From contig CAJFHG010000017.1 in assembly GCA_904379015.1 (NCBI GenBank), forward strand, positions 1 through 49,635: 49,635 nt of DNA, written 5' to 3'. Every line of letters begins with the position of its first letter. The first letter of the stretch is position 1. A program made the position numbers and the translations under genes. Below the pieces are notes generated by a model that did no database searches, was not told the origin of the DNA, and worked only from the letters and a program-made list of their open reading frames with translations. The DNA comes from Candidatus Paralachnospira caecorum. GTDB taxonomy: Bacteria > Bacillota > Clostridia > Lachnospirales > Lachnospiraceae. This document shows positions 1-8,068 of the stretch, one piece after another.

Positions 1-354
1 CGCGTCTGCCAGATGTCCGTAGCAGGGCTCGCTGTAAGGCTCCGCCCCGTCGATATATTTCAGTACTTCAATAAATTCTGCGCAGAGGGCTGTCGCAACA
101 CCGGACATGAAGGCGTCGTTCAGTCTCTTTTCTCTTGTCATCAGGCTCTTTGCCACACCAAGGGCTTCTTTCAGCTCACCCAGGTTTGTTACCTTTGTTC
201 CTGTCACCGCGTAGTAGCAGGGCAGGCTGTAAGCAGTGTTGGGGAAGGAAACCGCCTTGTCAGCACCGTGTTTTTCGATGGCAGCATCGATGGCGCCCTC
301 AGTCAGGCCGTATACCGCATCGGAACCGCTAAATACTCTGTCAAATAGTGTCAC
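1..354 (-). CDS. acsB: Acetyl-CoA synthase subunit AcsB (CODH/ACS beta), N-terminal 118 residues only
   Basis: Acetyl-CoA synthase condenses a corrinoid-bound methyl group, CO and CoA at the Ni-Ni-[4Fe-4S] A-cluster in the cytoplasm. Only the N-terminus is present; the gene runs off the left edge, so the A-cluster ligands are outside the window. The visible part has the family pattern near residues 35-60 (FPNTAYSLPCYYAVTG, then a NLGEL segment), matching the PDTAYYLP-type stretch of known AcsB. The start is a GTG at 354-352, placed by AGGAGG seven bases upstream; no ATG fits. It follows the CooC-type gene by 11 bp and is the last visible gene of the leftward CODH/ACS operon. Recognition rests on this N-terminal motif plus context, so the call is firm but not absolute. 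Confidence 0.85.
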   Translation of the reverse strand, partial: MTLFDRVFSGSDAVYGLTEGAIDAAIEKHGADKAVSFPNTAYSLPCYYAVTGTKVTNLGELKEALGVAKSLMTREKRLNDAFMSGVATALCAEFIEVLKYIDGAEPYSEPCYGHLADA

Positions 355-365
355 TGTTCTACCTC

Positions 366-1139
366 CTAATTATTTGCCTCTTCATCTATTTTTTCTTTAA
401 TCTTCTGAATTTCGGCTTTTGCGGAAGGACTGAAATCAAAAGGGGATTTCCCCTGCCTGTCCGCATCGATCACTTCAGAATTATAATGGACAAAGCCCAA
501 AAGGTCTTCGACAGGAATCTTGCTCCTGATAAACGCCTCATCTTCTTCGCCGCGCACTTTGTTGGCTACGACTCTCACCTGCTTCACGCCCAGATCATCG
601 GCCAGACGCTTCACATTCTTATAAGTCTGAACGCTCCTTGCCCCCGGCTCGATCACAACGATGAACTGATCCATTCCTTCTGTCGTGCCTCTGCCCAGAT
701 GCTCCAGGCCGGCCTCCATATCCAGAATCACCACGTCATTGCTCCTGAGAACCAGATGATTGATGATCCGCTTCAGAATCACATGCTCCGGGCAGACGCA
801 TCCGCTTCCGCCTGTTTCCACAGTTCCCAGAGTCAGAAGCTTTACGCCGTTGCAGCTCTTCGCATACAGGTCAGGGATATCATCCACCTTTGGATTCATC
901 CGGAAGAACCGGTTTGTCTCATCTGCGCCGGTCCTTTCCTGGATCAGCCTGCGCATCTTGGAAATCGGCACGATGCTGTCCAGCTCCTCCTCCGAAAAGC
1001 CCAGCGCCAGTCCCAGATTCGCGTCCGGATCCACATCAGCGGCCAGCACATTTTTTCCTTCTTCCGCATACAGCCTCGCAAGGGTGGCCGCAAATGTGGT
1101 TTTTCCCACGCCGCCCTTTCCTGTTACAGCAATCTTCAT
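366..1139 (-). CDS. cooC: CooC/AcsF-type nickel-insertion ATPase
   Basis: 257-residue MinD/ParA-like P-loop ATPase of the CooC family, which uses ATP to insert nickel during maturation of CO dehydrogenase or acetyl-CoA synthase. Seen directly: deviant Walker A KGGVGKTT at residues 8-15, the DVDPDANLG segment near 35-43, a CxC motif (GSGCVCPE) near 110-117 that corresponds to the nickel-binding cysteine pair of CooC dimers, and a Walker-like ILDMEAGLEH near 139. It lies between the CODH gene and acsB, which fits the role of AcsF, the ACS-side maturase, but sequence alone does not separate AcsF from CooC. It is one of two paralogues in the operon (the other is at 3130-3906). RBS AGAGGTG lies upstream of the ATG. 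Confidence 0.9.
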   Translation of the reverse strand: MKIAVTGKGGVGKTTFAATLARLYAEEGKNVLAADVDPDANLGLALGFSEEELDSIVPISKMRRLIQERTGADETNRFFRMNPKVDDIPDLYAKSCNGVKLLTLGTVETGGSGCVCPEHVILKRIINHLVLRSNDVVILDMEAGLEHLGRGTTEGMDQFIVVIEPGARSVQTYKNVKRLADDLGVKQVRVVANKVRGEEDEAFIRSKIPVEDLLGFVHYNSEVIDADRQGKSPFDFSPSAKAEIQKIKEKIDEEANN

Positions 1140-1181
1140 GTCTTATTTCACCTCTGGTTTCATTGAAAGGGCTGCCCGGCA

Positions 1182-3074
1182 TTAAATGCCGAGAGCAGCT
1201 CTCTTCTCTTCAATTCTTGCAATCATGGCGTCGCCGAGCTTATCAATATCTTTTTCTACTGTATAAGCAGCGCCGGTCCATTTGCGCAGGCCGTCGGTCA
1301 GAAGGCCGATCACCTGATCGGAACCGGATACATAAGGGTCAACGCCTAAGAAGGTATCAATTCCGGTACCAACTACATAGTTTCCGATGGATACAGCTTT
1401 TTCAGACATCCATTCAGGAGCACATCCCACAACAGGAAGCTGAGAAGTCTTCAGGCCGGAATCCTTTGCCAGCTCTGCCACCAGATTCATCATACGGGAA
1501 ATATCCACGCAGGAGCCCATATGAAGTACGGGAGGGATATCAGCCAGCTCGCAGACTCTCTTGAGGCCCGCGCCGCACAGATCCTTCGCGCGCTTGTCCA
1601 TCAGACCGGCTCTGGCAGCTGCCTGAGCGGAGCATCCGGATGCCACGATGATGATATCGTTGGCGATCAGCTTCTTCATCAGATCAATATGCGCGGAGTC
1701 AGGACGTACCTTGGGGTTGTTGCAGCCTACCATAGCAACTGCGCCGCGCAGAACGCCGGAGGTCACGCACTCCAGAAGGGGCTTTGTGGTTCCTGTAACA
1801 TCTACCTGGCTGTTGGTTACGCCGTCCAGAACTTTTACAATTGCCTCCAGAGAGTATCCGACAGTTGCTTTCTGCTTCATCTCAGGGATATGTACCAGCT
1901 CAGGCTTTCTGTTCTTGAAGTTCTCGATTGCCAGCTTCACGATCGCCTTCGCGTTTTCTCCCGCATTCTCAGGGCTGAAGCGGATATAGTCAGAATCCGG
2001 CATCTGCGCGATGGGAGATGTGGTAATGAACTTTGTATGGAAGCATTTGCTCAGCGGCCCAAGGGCAGGGAAGATACACTGTACGTCTACTACGATCGCC
2101 TCGCAGGCTCCGGTGAGTACAACATTCTCCTGCTGCAGGAAGTTGCCGGCCATGGGGATTCCGCGGCGCATTGCCACTTCGTTGGAGGTACAGCATACGC
2201 CGGATACGGTGATGCCCTTCGCTCCCATCTCCTTGGCATACGCGATCATTTCGGGATCATCCGCATACTCGCAGATCATCTCGGAAAGACTCGGATCATG
2301 GCCATGAACCACAATATTCACATTTTCCGCGTTCATAACGCCCAGATTTGCCTCTGTGTCAATGGGCTTGGGGGTCCCAAACAGCACATCAGAGAACTCG
2401 GTTCCCATCATGGAACCGCCCCATCCGTCGCCCATACCGCAGCGGATGGACTGCTTTACCAGTGCCTCCGGCAGGGATGAACATCCCATGTGAGTCATAT
2501 GCATGGAAGAAGCGACCTCACGGTCAATGGCTCTGGGAGCCATCTCGTTCTCAATCAGCAGATTTTTCTGGGATTCAGGCATTCTGTCAAGGAACTTCTG
2601 ATAGCCAAAGGGCTTGCCGTATTCCATAAGACCTGCCTCGGCAACCTCATGGGCTACATCATAGATATCTCTGTTTTCTGTCTCAACGCCGAACTCTTTC
2701 GCCAGCTTGAGCAGTTTTTCCTTGTCCTTAACCTGATAATTGCCGCCCTCCTCAGCGCAGTGCAGAGTATGGCAGATCTCACGGCCGTGGTCGGAATGGG
2801 TAGCCGCGCCGCCGGCTGTGAACTTCAGATAGTTACGTCCTACGATTCCATGCACATCGCATCCGCAGATTCCGCGGGGCGCCTTGGGTGTAATACGGCA
2901 GGGCCCCATCGCGCAGATCCGGCAGCAAACACCCTGCTCACCGAATTTGCAGTGAGGGCTCTGGTTTTTCACTCTCATCTGCCAGGAATCAGCGCCTACC
3001 TTCGCACCGGTTTCCAAGAGTCTGGCTGTTGCGGCCTCAAACTCCTCAACACTTGTCAACTTAAAGTCTCCCAT
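1182..3074 (-). CDS. cooS: Anaerobic Ni-Fe carbon monoxide dehydrogenase, catalytic subunit
   Basis: 630 residues, the usual full length. It interconverts CO2 and CO for the carbonyl branch of the Wood-Ljungdahl pathway and passes CO to AcsB; in acetogens the same subunit is named AcsA. Seen directly: D-cluster cysteines C42 and C50, B-cluster cysteines C51, C54, C59 with C70/C72 (GVCCRICAMGPCRI), and candidate C-cluster ligands in the conserved places: His in VHGHDP (257-259), C294/C295 in GVCCTSNE, C333 in VQCIFP, C451 in VGCNNPK, C481 in ASGCSAQ, C522 in MGSCVD, with catalytic-type lysine K559 in MSEKA. All needed metal ligands appear present, so the enzyme should be active. The spacing to the flanking CooC genes is short, consistent with one transcript. 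Confidence 0.97.
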   Translation of the reverse strand: MGDFKLTSVEEFEAATARLLETGAKVGADSWQMRVKNQSPHCKFGEQGVCCRICAMGPCRITPKAPRGICGCDVHGIVGRNYLKFTAGGAATHSDHGREICHTLHCAEEGGNYQVKDKEKLLKLAKEFGVETENRDIYDVAHEVAEAGLMEYGKPFGYQKFLDRMPESQKNLLIENEMAPRAIDREVASSMHMTHMGCSSLPEALVKQSIRCGMGDGWGGSMMGTEFSDVLFGTPKPIDTEANLGVMNAENVNIVVHGHDPSLSEMICEYADDPEMIAYAKEMGAKGITVSGVCCTSNEVAMRRGIPMAGNFLQQENVVLTGACEAIVVDVQCIFPALGPLSKCFHTKFITTSPIAQMPDSDYIRFSPENAGENAKAIVKLAIENFKNRKPELVHIPEMKQKATVGYSLEAIVKVLDGVTNSQVDVTGTTKPLLECVTSGVLRGAVAMVGCNNPKVRPDSAHIDLMKKLIANDIIIVASGCSAQAAARAGLMDKRAKDLCGAGLKRVCELADIPPVLHMGSCVDISRMMNLVAELAKDSGLKTSQLPVVGCAPEWMSEKAVSIGNYVVGTGIDTFLGVDPYVSGSDQVIGLLTDGLRKWTGAAYTVEKDIDKLGDAMIARIEEKRAALGI

Positions 3075-3129
3075 TATAAACCTCCTTCAATTTTTGCCCT
3101 GTCTCCAATTAAAAGAACGGGCATTTCAT

Positions 3130-3906
3130 TTAAGAATGTAACAGTTTTTCTACTGCCTCGATCAGAGCCTGCCTTACCGGCGAATCCTCCGGCAGATCAA
3201 CCGCCGTAGGTTTGCCCTCACAGTCAAACTCATAAACCTCTTCACTGTGAGGAACCACACCGATCAGATTCAGTCCCTGTTTATCGATCTCTTCCCTGAC
3301 ACCCTCATTGAGCTCGCCTTTGGGCGCGCGGTTCACAATAAGGCCCATCACTCTGGGATTTAATTTGCATTCTTTTACCAGCTGTGCGATTCTTCCCACA
3401 GCCTGAATGCCTCTTCTGGAACAGTCGCTCACCAGAATCACCGCATCCACATGGGGAAGGATTCCCCGGCTGATATGCTCCATTCCGGCTTCATTGTCGA
3501 CTACTACATACTGATAATGACTGGAAAGTCTTGCGACCTGAGCTGACAAAAGCCCGTTTACATAACAATAGCAGCCTGATCCCTGCGTTCTGCCCATCAC
3601 CAGCAAATCATAGTCGTCCTCTTCCGTCAGCGCGGATTCAAAACGGAACGCCGCGTAATCCTGCTTCGACATACCGGCTGGAATCGGGCTGGGATCCATC
3701 ATTTCCGCCCGGGCGATCTCCTCGCGGATCTCCCCAAGGGTTGCCTCCACTTCCACGCCGAGAACCTCATTCAAATTGGAGTTGGCGTCCGCATCCACCG
3801 CGAGGATCGGCCCTTTCTCCTTTTCACATAAATACTGAATCAGCAGGCCGCACAGAGTCGTTTTCCCGACGCCGCCCTTGCCTGCAACTGCAATTGTATA
3901 GGCCAC
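3130..3906 (-). CDS. cooC: CooC-type CODH nickel-insertion ATPase (second paralogue)
   Basis: 258 residues from a GTG start at 3906, chosen because AAGGAGGG sits eight bases before it and the protein then opens directly into the P-loop strand; an earlier in-frame GTG at 3924 overlaps that RBS. Deviant Walker A KGGVGKTT, the VDADANSNL segment, a CxC motif (GSGCYCYVNG) and VVVDNEAGMEH mark it as CooC, the ATPase that delivers nickel to the CODH C-cluster. It is immediately upstream of the CODH gene in transcription order. Compared with the copy at 366-1139 it has the CYCYVNGLL form typical of CODH-linked CooC; that difference suggests, but does not prove, a division of labour between CODH and ACS. 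Confidence 0.92.
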   Translation of the reverse strand: MAYTIAVAGKGGVGKTTLCGLLIQYLCEKEKGPILAVDADANSNLNEVLGVEVEATLGEIREEIARAEMMDPSPIPAGMSKQDYAAFRFESALTEEDDYDLLVMGRTQGSGCYCYVNGLLSAQVARLSSHYQYVVVDNEAGMEHISRGILPHVDAVILVSDCSRRGIQAVGRIAQLVKECKLNPRVMGLIVNRAPKGELNEGVREEIDKQGLNLIGVVPHSEEVYEFDCEGKPTAVDLPEDSPVRQALIEAVEKLLHS

Positions 3907-3966
3907 CTGCAAGCCCTCCTTCACTTGATGTCACATATTATGATGAGATCAGAAACCCTCCTGCGG

Positions 3967-4887
3967 TCAGACAATGGTCCGCATTCCGGCTCTCCTGACG
4001 ATTTCACTTACATCCTTCCACTTGTTCAGCGCATACAGATGAATGCCGTTGATTCCAAGCGAACGATACGCATCGATCTGCTTCACAGTGTATTCCATGC
4101 CGGCTTCTTTGAATCTCGCCTTCTTTCCCTCCACATCCGCGTCATAAGGATCGGATACAAAAGGATTGGGGAAAATCCAGTTTCTGGAAATGATCTCGCA
4201 TAACGCGCGATCCATCACGCAGCCGTTTCTGGACAGCGCCATGTTGATGGTCGCCGCCTGGTCCAGGATCGGCATAACTCCCACATCTACCGGCATTGTA
4301 ATGCCGGCCCTGCGGATGGCGTCCAGCCAGCGCTTAAACTGCTCCATATCCCAGCAGAGCTGTGTCATGATATAATCCGCGCCGTTGTCCTGTTTCTGCT
4401 TCAGGACAGCGATATCCGCTTCCAGACTGCGGCACGCGATATGTCCTTCCGGAGATCCCGCCACCGCGATCTCAAACTTGTCGCCGAATTCTTTCCGGAC
4501 AAAGGCCACCAGATCGGTGGCATACGCGAAATCGCCGCCCGTACCGGTCCATCCGAAGGGAAGATCGCCGCGCAGAGCCAGTATATTGGTCACGCCGTTG
4601 TCCAGATAATTCTGCAGCTGCTCTTTAATGCCCTCCCGGGTATTGCCGATGCAGGTAAAATGCGTTACCGGTATGGTTCCCGCATCCTGAACCATCCTGC
4701 AGACATCCATATTCTTTCCGACATTCGTACCGCCCGCGCCATAGGTCACGGAAAAATAATCCGGGTTAAATTCACACAAATGCGCGATGGTCTCTGGCAG
4801 AGCTTCCATTCCCTTGTCTGTCTTCGGCGGAAAAAGCTCAAAAGAAAACGCAGTCCTGCGCTTCATGAGCTCTGTCAGACGTTTCAT
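3967..4887 (-). CDS. metF: 5,10-methylenetetrahydrofolate reductase MetF
   Basis: 306-residue flavoprotein of the MTHFR family, reducing methylene-THF to methyl-THF, the last folate step of the acetyl-CoA pathway methyl branch. Seen: the N-terminal FSFELFPPKTD strand with the catalytic-type Glu, YFSVTYGAGG near residue 45, THFTCIGNT near 78, an ALRGDLP segment near 105, and the C-terminal GINGIHLYALNK end. The ATG at 4887 is preferred over an in-frame GTG at 4899 because AGGAGGTG lies nine bases before the ATG and overlaps the GTG. In several acetogens metF is paired with metV (zinc-type partner); no metV is seen next to it, although it could lie left of the window. Flanked by cooT and cooC in one operon. 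Confidence 0.93.
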   Translation of the reverse strand: MKRLTELMKRRTAFSFELFPPKTDKGMEALPETIAHLCEFNPDYFSVTYGAGGTNVGKNMDVCRMVQDAGTIPVTHFTCIGNTREGIKEQLQNYLDNGVTNILALRGDLPFGWTGTGGDFAYATDLVAFVRKEFGDKFEIAVAGSPEGHIACRSLEADIAVLKQKQDNGADYIMTQLCWDMEQFKRWLDAIRRAGITMPVDVGVMPILDQAATINMALSRNGCVMDRALCEIISRNWIFPNPFVSDPYDADVEGKKARFKEAGMEYTVKQIDAYRSLGINGIHLYALNKWKDVSEIVRRAGMRTIV

Positions 4888-4924
4888 GACTCCTCTCACC
4901 TCCTGTCGTTTACTGCTGTATGCT

Positions 4925-5119
4925 TCAGTCGGTACAGCGGATCTTTACGACGCTGTTTGCCAGATCCACTTCTGTCAGCGCGCCCCGGACATTCATTTCC
5001 TGTCCGATGATATCATACATGGTGATCTGATCGCCGTCGATCAGAATCTTGCTGACATTTTTAAGAAGAAGTGTCTCGTCTTCTTCTGATTTTTTTCCGT
5101 AGACAGCTGCAAGACACAT
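4925..5119 (-). CDS. cooT: CooT-family small nickel-binding protein
   Basis: 64 residues, the family length. CooT proteins are small dimeric cytoplasmic proteins that bind nickel through the N-terminal Met/Cys and take part in CODH maturation. Seen: the family start MCLAAVYG with Cys2, a beta-rich body (ILIDGDQITMYDIIGQEM) and the end VVKIRC. RBS AGGAGGTGAGAG precedes the ATG. It lies between the His-rich gene and metF in the CODH/ACS operon, which supports a nickel role. Cys2 is retained, so metal binding is expected. Confidence 0.87.
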   Translation of the reverse strand: MCLAAVYGKKSEEDETLLLKNVSKILIDGDQITMYDIIGQEMNVRGALTEVDLANSVVKIRCTD

Positions 5120-5135
5120 TCTCTCTCACCTCCTG

Positions 5136-5528
5136 TTATTCTGCCTTTAAAAGAGACAATGCCACCCCAAGGCGTACATTGCCGCTCTCAAAATCACTGA
5201 CGGCCTTTTCGATCTGGGCAGCCGCCTCTTCCTTTCCCATACCGCGCAGCTTCTTTGCCATTTCGTCCAGCTCCATGGCATGATGTCTGTTGTGGTCCAG
5301 CATATAGCTCACCAGGGCAAGCGTCTCTTTTTCCGCATCCGCGCAGCCGCCGCAGCCTGCCTGCGCGCAGTCATGACCATGCTCCTTTCCGCATTCATGA
5401 GAATGGGAATGATCCTCTCCATGTCCGTCCTCATGTACATGTTCATGAGAATGTTCTGTTGTATGGGTATGTGTATGCGTATGATGGCAATGGACAACAT
5501 TGCCGTTTTCGTCTGTAAGTACGTGCAT
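5136..5528 (-). CDS. His-rich protein, candidate nickel store or chaperone of the CODH operon
   Basis: 130 residues. The N-terminal half is a metal-binding tail: an HCHHTHTHTHT run near residues 13-23, further HSHEHVH and HSHSHECGKEHGH groups, then a cysteine patch CAQAGCGGCADAE near 54-66. The C-terminal half (about 67-130) is a compact helical domain with HNRHHAMELDE and a SDFESGNVRLGVALSLLK end. I do not recognise a named family; the composition resembles nickel-storage tails of HypB, SlyD or CooJ, but there is no GTPase or isomerase domain here. It is the first gene after the operon promoter, 16 bp ahead of cooT, and is followed by two CooC-type genes. A nickel (or zinc) buffering role for CODH/ACS is an inference from composition and position. 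Confidence 0.7.
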   Translation of the reverse strand: MHVLTDENGNVVHCHHTHTHTHTTEHSHEHVHEDGHGEDHSHSHECGKEHGHDCAQAGCGGCADAEKETLALVSYMLDHNRHHAMELDEMAKKLRGMGKEEAAAQIEKAVSDFESGNVRLGVALSLLKAE

Positions 5529-5594
5529 CTTTCTTCCTCCTTTCCATGATTTTATTTGGAAGAAATTGTGTTAAATTTTTAATTATTCCACATT

Positions 5595-5623
5595 ATTATA
5601 CATGGATTGGGTATATTAATCAA
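5595..5623 (-). promoter_or_regulatory. Sigma-A-type promoter of the CODH/ACS operon
   Basis: On the minus strand, -35 TTGATT (5618-5623) and a perfect -10 TATAAT (5595-5600) are 17 bp apart, about 65 bp ahead of the His-rich gene start. The 5529-5708 gap otherwise is AT-rich with no convincing gene. No clear operator was identified. Confidence 0.7.
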
Positions 5624-5708
5624 GGCCATTTCCTTTTTTTCGCGCCAATTTTGACAATGTTCACAAAAAAATACAAAGCCCCGTTTTACCGACATCTTGT
5701 GCTTCTTT

Positions 5709-6209
5709 TTACCGTCCGCAGCAATATTTGTATTTCTTTCCGCTGCCGCAAGGACAGGGATCATTCCGTCCCACCTTTTTCCCCTTTACAACAGTTGCTG
5801 AGGTTTTCTGCTCTTTGTAAAGCTCCTTCTGCTTCTCTTCGGAAAAGATCGCGTTCCACTGGGGAAGCCCGTAAAGCCAGTCCGCCTTCGCGGCAACCAT
5901 ATTTTTGTACAGAAGCTCCTTGTCGAATCCGAGATTGACCTCTGTATTCTCATCCATGGTCTGGATCGGATTGGGTTTTTTCAGGCTGTCGTCGATCCCG
6001 TCCAGAAAACCGACCATGATCATCAAATCCACGCCATATTTTTCAGACAGCTCCTTCACCGTGCCCGTGACAACCTCGTCAGGCTTTTCCAGCAGCTGTT
6101 CATAAATTCCTTTTTCCAGATTAAAATAGTTTCCCCAGAAATAGTTGCTGTCTTTTTCGCTCATCTGGGTCTCATAAGCCATTTTTCTCCATTGTTCCAG
6201 CAGTGTCAT
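5709..6209 (-). CDS. SEC-C motif protein of unknown function
   Basis: 166 residues. The last 20 or so residues are a classic SEC-C zinc-binding motif ([19 protein letters not shown]), with cysteines CPC and CC, as at the C-terminus of SecA and many small proteins. The preceding part (1-140) is helical, contains an [21 protein letters not shown] stretch split over conserved hydrophobics, and resembles uncharacterised Lachnospiraceae proteins. The ATG at 6209 is preferred to the one at 6215 because AGGAG then lies at a normal distance. No enzymatic motif is seen. It has its own promoter diverging from the PHP gene and is not clearly part of the CODH operon. Confidence 0.8.
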   Translation of the reverse strand: MTLLEQWRKMAYETQMSEKDSNYFWGNYFNLEKGIYEQLLEKPDEVVTGTVKELSEKYGVDLMIMVGFLDGIDDSLKKPNPIQTMDENTEVNLGFDKELLYKNMVAAKADWLYGLPQWNAIFSEEKQKELYKEQKTSATVVKGKKVGRNDPCPCGSGKKYKYCCGR

Positions 6210-6257
6210 TGTCATTACTCCTTTGAATTTATTAGAAATTAGACTTCTCTAGTGTCC

Positions 6258-6309
6258 ATTATAACTGAACTGTCCATGTTCTTGCAATAGTAAATTATTG
6301 TGCTATACT
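6258..6309. promoter_or_regulatory. Divergent promoters sharing one self-complementary -35 box
   Basis: TTGCAA at 6282-6287 reads the same on both strands. To the right it pairs with an extended -10 (TGC then TATACT, 6301-6309; 16 bp spacer) for the PHP gene. To the left it pairs with TATAAT (6258-6263 on the minus strand; 18 bp spacer) for the SEC-C gene. The two promoters would then compete for polymerase. Confidence 0.6.
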
Positions 6310-6332
6310 GTTTCCAGAAAGGATAAAAACTC

Positions 6333-7199
6333 ATGACAGACAGCAGACATTCTTATGTAGATCTCCATCTTCATTCTGTGTACTCGGACGGATCCTTCAC
6401 TCCCGGAGAGATCGTTTCGGACGCAGAGAAAAAGGGGCTTTCCGCCCTGATCCTCACGGACCACGACACCACTGAAGGGACATCCCTCATGCTGAAGGCC
6501 TGCGCGCAGGCAGGGATCCGGACCATTCCCGGAATTGAGATTTCCTGCACCTGGAAGGACAAAAGCATCCATATCCTGGGATACGGTATGGATTACCGGA
6601 ACGGCCATTTTCAGAAGCAGCTGGCCGAATGGCAGGGGGACAGAGAACGGCGGAACAGAGCGATCACGGAAAAGCTGCGGAAGGGCGGCTATGACATCTC
6701 TATGAAGCAGCTTCATGCCCACTTTCCCGGCGCCATCCTCACCAGAGCCCATATCGCCGTATATATGGCTGAGAAACAAATGGTGCCCGACAAAAACGCT
6801 GTTTTTTCTTCTCTCATCGGAAAGGGCTGTCCCTACTATGTTCCCAGAAAACCGATCCCGCCCGGAGATGCTGTGCGGTTTCTTCTCTCCCACGGCGGCG
6901 TTCCGGTCTTTGCTCATCCGATTCTCACCCGTATGACCCCGGAGATGCTGGATTCCTTCACAGGATATCTGGCAGAGCTCGGACTGAAGGGCATGGAAGG
7001 CTATTATTCCGGATACACGGTTGAAGACGAAGCCCTTGTGGCTGAAATCGCCGCGAAATACGGACTGATCCTCACCGGCGGTTCTGATTTTCACGGGACA
7101 GCAAAGCCGTCGATTTCCATCGGAACCGGAAAGGGCGGTCTCAGGGTTCCTTTTTCCTGTTATGAATCACTCATTTCCATGACCGGAAACAGATCATAA
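6333..7199 (+). CDS. PHP-domain metal-dependent phosphoesterase
   Basis: 288 residues, PHP superfamily (TrpH/RNase AM-like group). Metal-binding motifs are present in order: DLHLHSVYSDG at residues 10-20, LTDHDTTEG at 41-49, PGIEISC near 65-71, a FAHP motif near 194 and GSDFHG near 251. Relatives hydrolyse 3',5'-nucleoside bisphosphates or trim RNA 5' ends using two or three metal ions; the exact substrate here cannot be read from sequence. RBS AAAGGA precedes the ATG. It is a single-gene transcript between a divergent promoter and a strong hairpin terminator. Confidence 0.9.
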   Translation: MTDSRHSYVDLHLHSVYSDGSFTPGEIVSDAEKKGLSALILTDHDTTEGTSLMLKACAQAGIRTIPGIEISCTWKDKSIHILGYGMDYRNGHFQKQLAEWQGDRERRNRAITEKLRKGGYDISMKQLHAHFPGAILTRAHIAVYMAEKQMVPDKNAVFSSLIGKGCPYYVPRKPIPPGDAVRFLLSHGGVPVFAHPILTRMTPEMLDSFTGYLAELGLKGMEGYYSGYTVEDEALVAEIAAKYGLILTGGSDFHGTAKPSISIGTGKGGLRVPFSCYESLISMTGNRS

Positions 7200-7213
7200 A
7201 ACGGATCCATCTG

Positions 7214-7253
7214 AAAACGGCATTTTCTCGATCACAGGAGAAAATGCCGTTTT
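7214..7253. terminator. Bidirectional intrinsic terminator
   Basis: Perfect 16-bp inverted repeat (7214-7229 and 7238-7253) with an 8-base loop and A/T-rich outer ends, so it gives a U-tract in either direction. It lies between the convergent PHP gene and ABC permease gene. Confidence 0.85.
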
Positions 7254-7273
7254 GCCGCTGACGCGTCTTTATT

Positions 7274-8068
7274 TTATTCCAGGTTCAGCCGGTTTTTCAT
7301 CAGTCCAACCGCTCCGGCCATGCAGACCGCAGCCACCAGACACTGATAGACGATGGATACCGTATTTGTCACTCCATAAAACAGGAGCGTGCCTGTGGAA
7401 TTCCGGAACAGATTGACCAGAATCGTGCTTCCCAGCGTTGTAATGATCCCCAGCACGAGATGGACGCCGATATAAACTCCGATTGCCGCAAGGATCCGGT
7501 ATTTTGACGCCTGCTGACCGACGCAGATGGAAAAATAAATAATGGCCACCATTTCGATCAGAGCCGTCAGACCATTCAGCACATACAGGATCAGGATCAC
7601 CGGATTGTCCAGTTTTACCGCGTTCAGCAAAAGCTCTGTCACTCTCAGCACCCAGCCGCTCCAGAACCCGGTTCCGGCTGTCAGAATCACGCCTGAGATC
7701 CCGATCACCACATAGCTGAGCACGCAGAAGGTTGCACCGCTGATCATCTTGGAAGCCAGGTGCGCTTCCGGCGTGACAGGAAGGGTAAAAGAAAGATATC
7801 CTTCCCGGCCCATCAGATTATTGTAAAAGCGCAGCGCCACAATGATAAACGTCAGCACAATGACAGCGCCGCACCCGAGAATATACATGACCACAGATCC
7901 GACCGTTGTCATCCCTGCAAACACATCATTTCCAAACGCAGAAATATCCGTCCCTGTCAGGCCAATGGAAATCCTGGCCAGCACCGCGATGCCGATCAGT
8001 ACGGCATACATCAGAAGAAAATAAAATACCATCGAACGGTAATCATGCTTCAAAAGCTTTCCTAACAT
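7274..8068 (-). CDS. ABC-2-type transporter permease
   Basis: 264 residues, almost all hydrophobic, with about six membrane segments (for example around 14-34, 55-80, 103-130, 165-185, 195-220 and 233-255). The N-terminus MLGKLLKHDYRSM is typical of bacterial ABC-2 permeases that partner a single cytoplasmic ATPase. The start overlaps the end of the ATPase gene by 7 bp, so the two are coupled and form an exporter of unknown substrate. Similar pairs often follow a GntR (YtrA-type) regulator, but none is present here. Confidence 0.85.
   Translation of the reverse strand: MLGKLLKHDYRSMVFYFLLMYAVLIGIAVLARISIGLTGTDISAFGNDVFAGMTTVGSVVMYILGCGAVIVLTFIIVALRFYNNLMGREGYLSFTLPVTPEAHLASKMISGATFCVLSYVVIGISGVILTAGTGFWSGWVLRVTELLLNAVKLDNPVILILYVLNGLTALIEMVAIIYFSICVGQQASKYRILAAIGVYIGVHLVLGIITTLGSTILVNLFRNSTGTLLFYGVTNTVSIVYQCLVAAVCMAGAVGLMKNRLNLE

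Noticed and set aside
348-1166. Long plus-strand frame opposite the CooC gene
   Set aside because: It is the antisense of a clear MinD/CooC protein, with no ribosome site or recognised domain.
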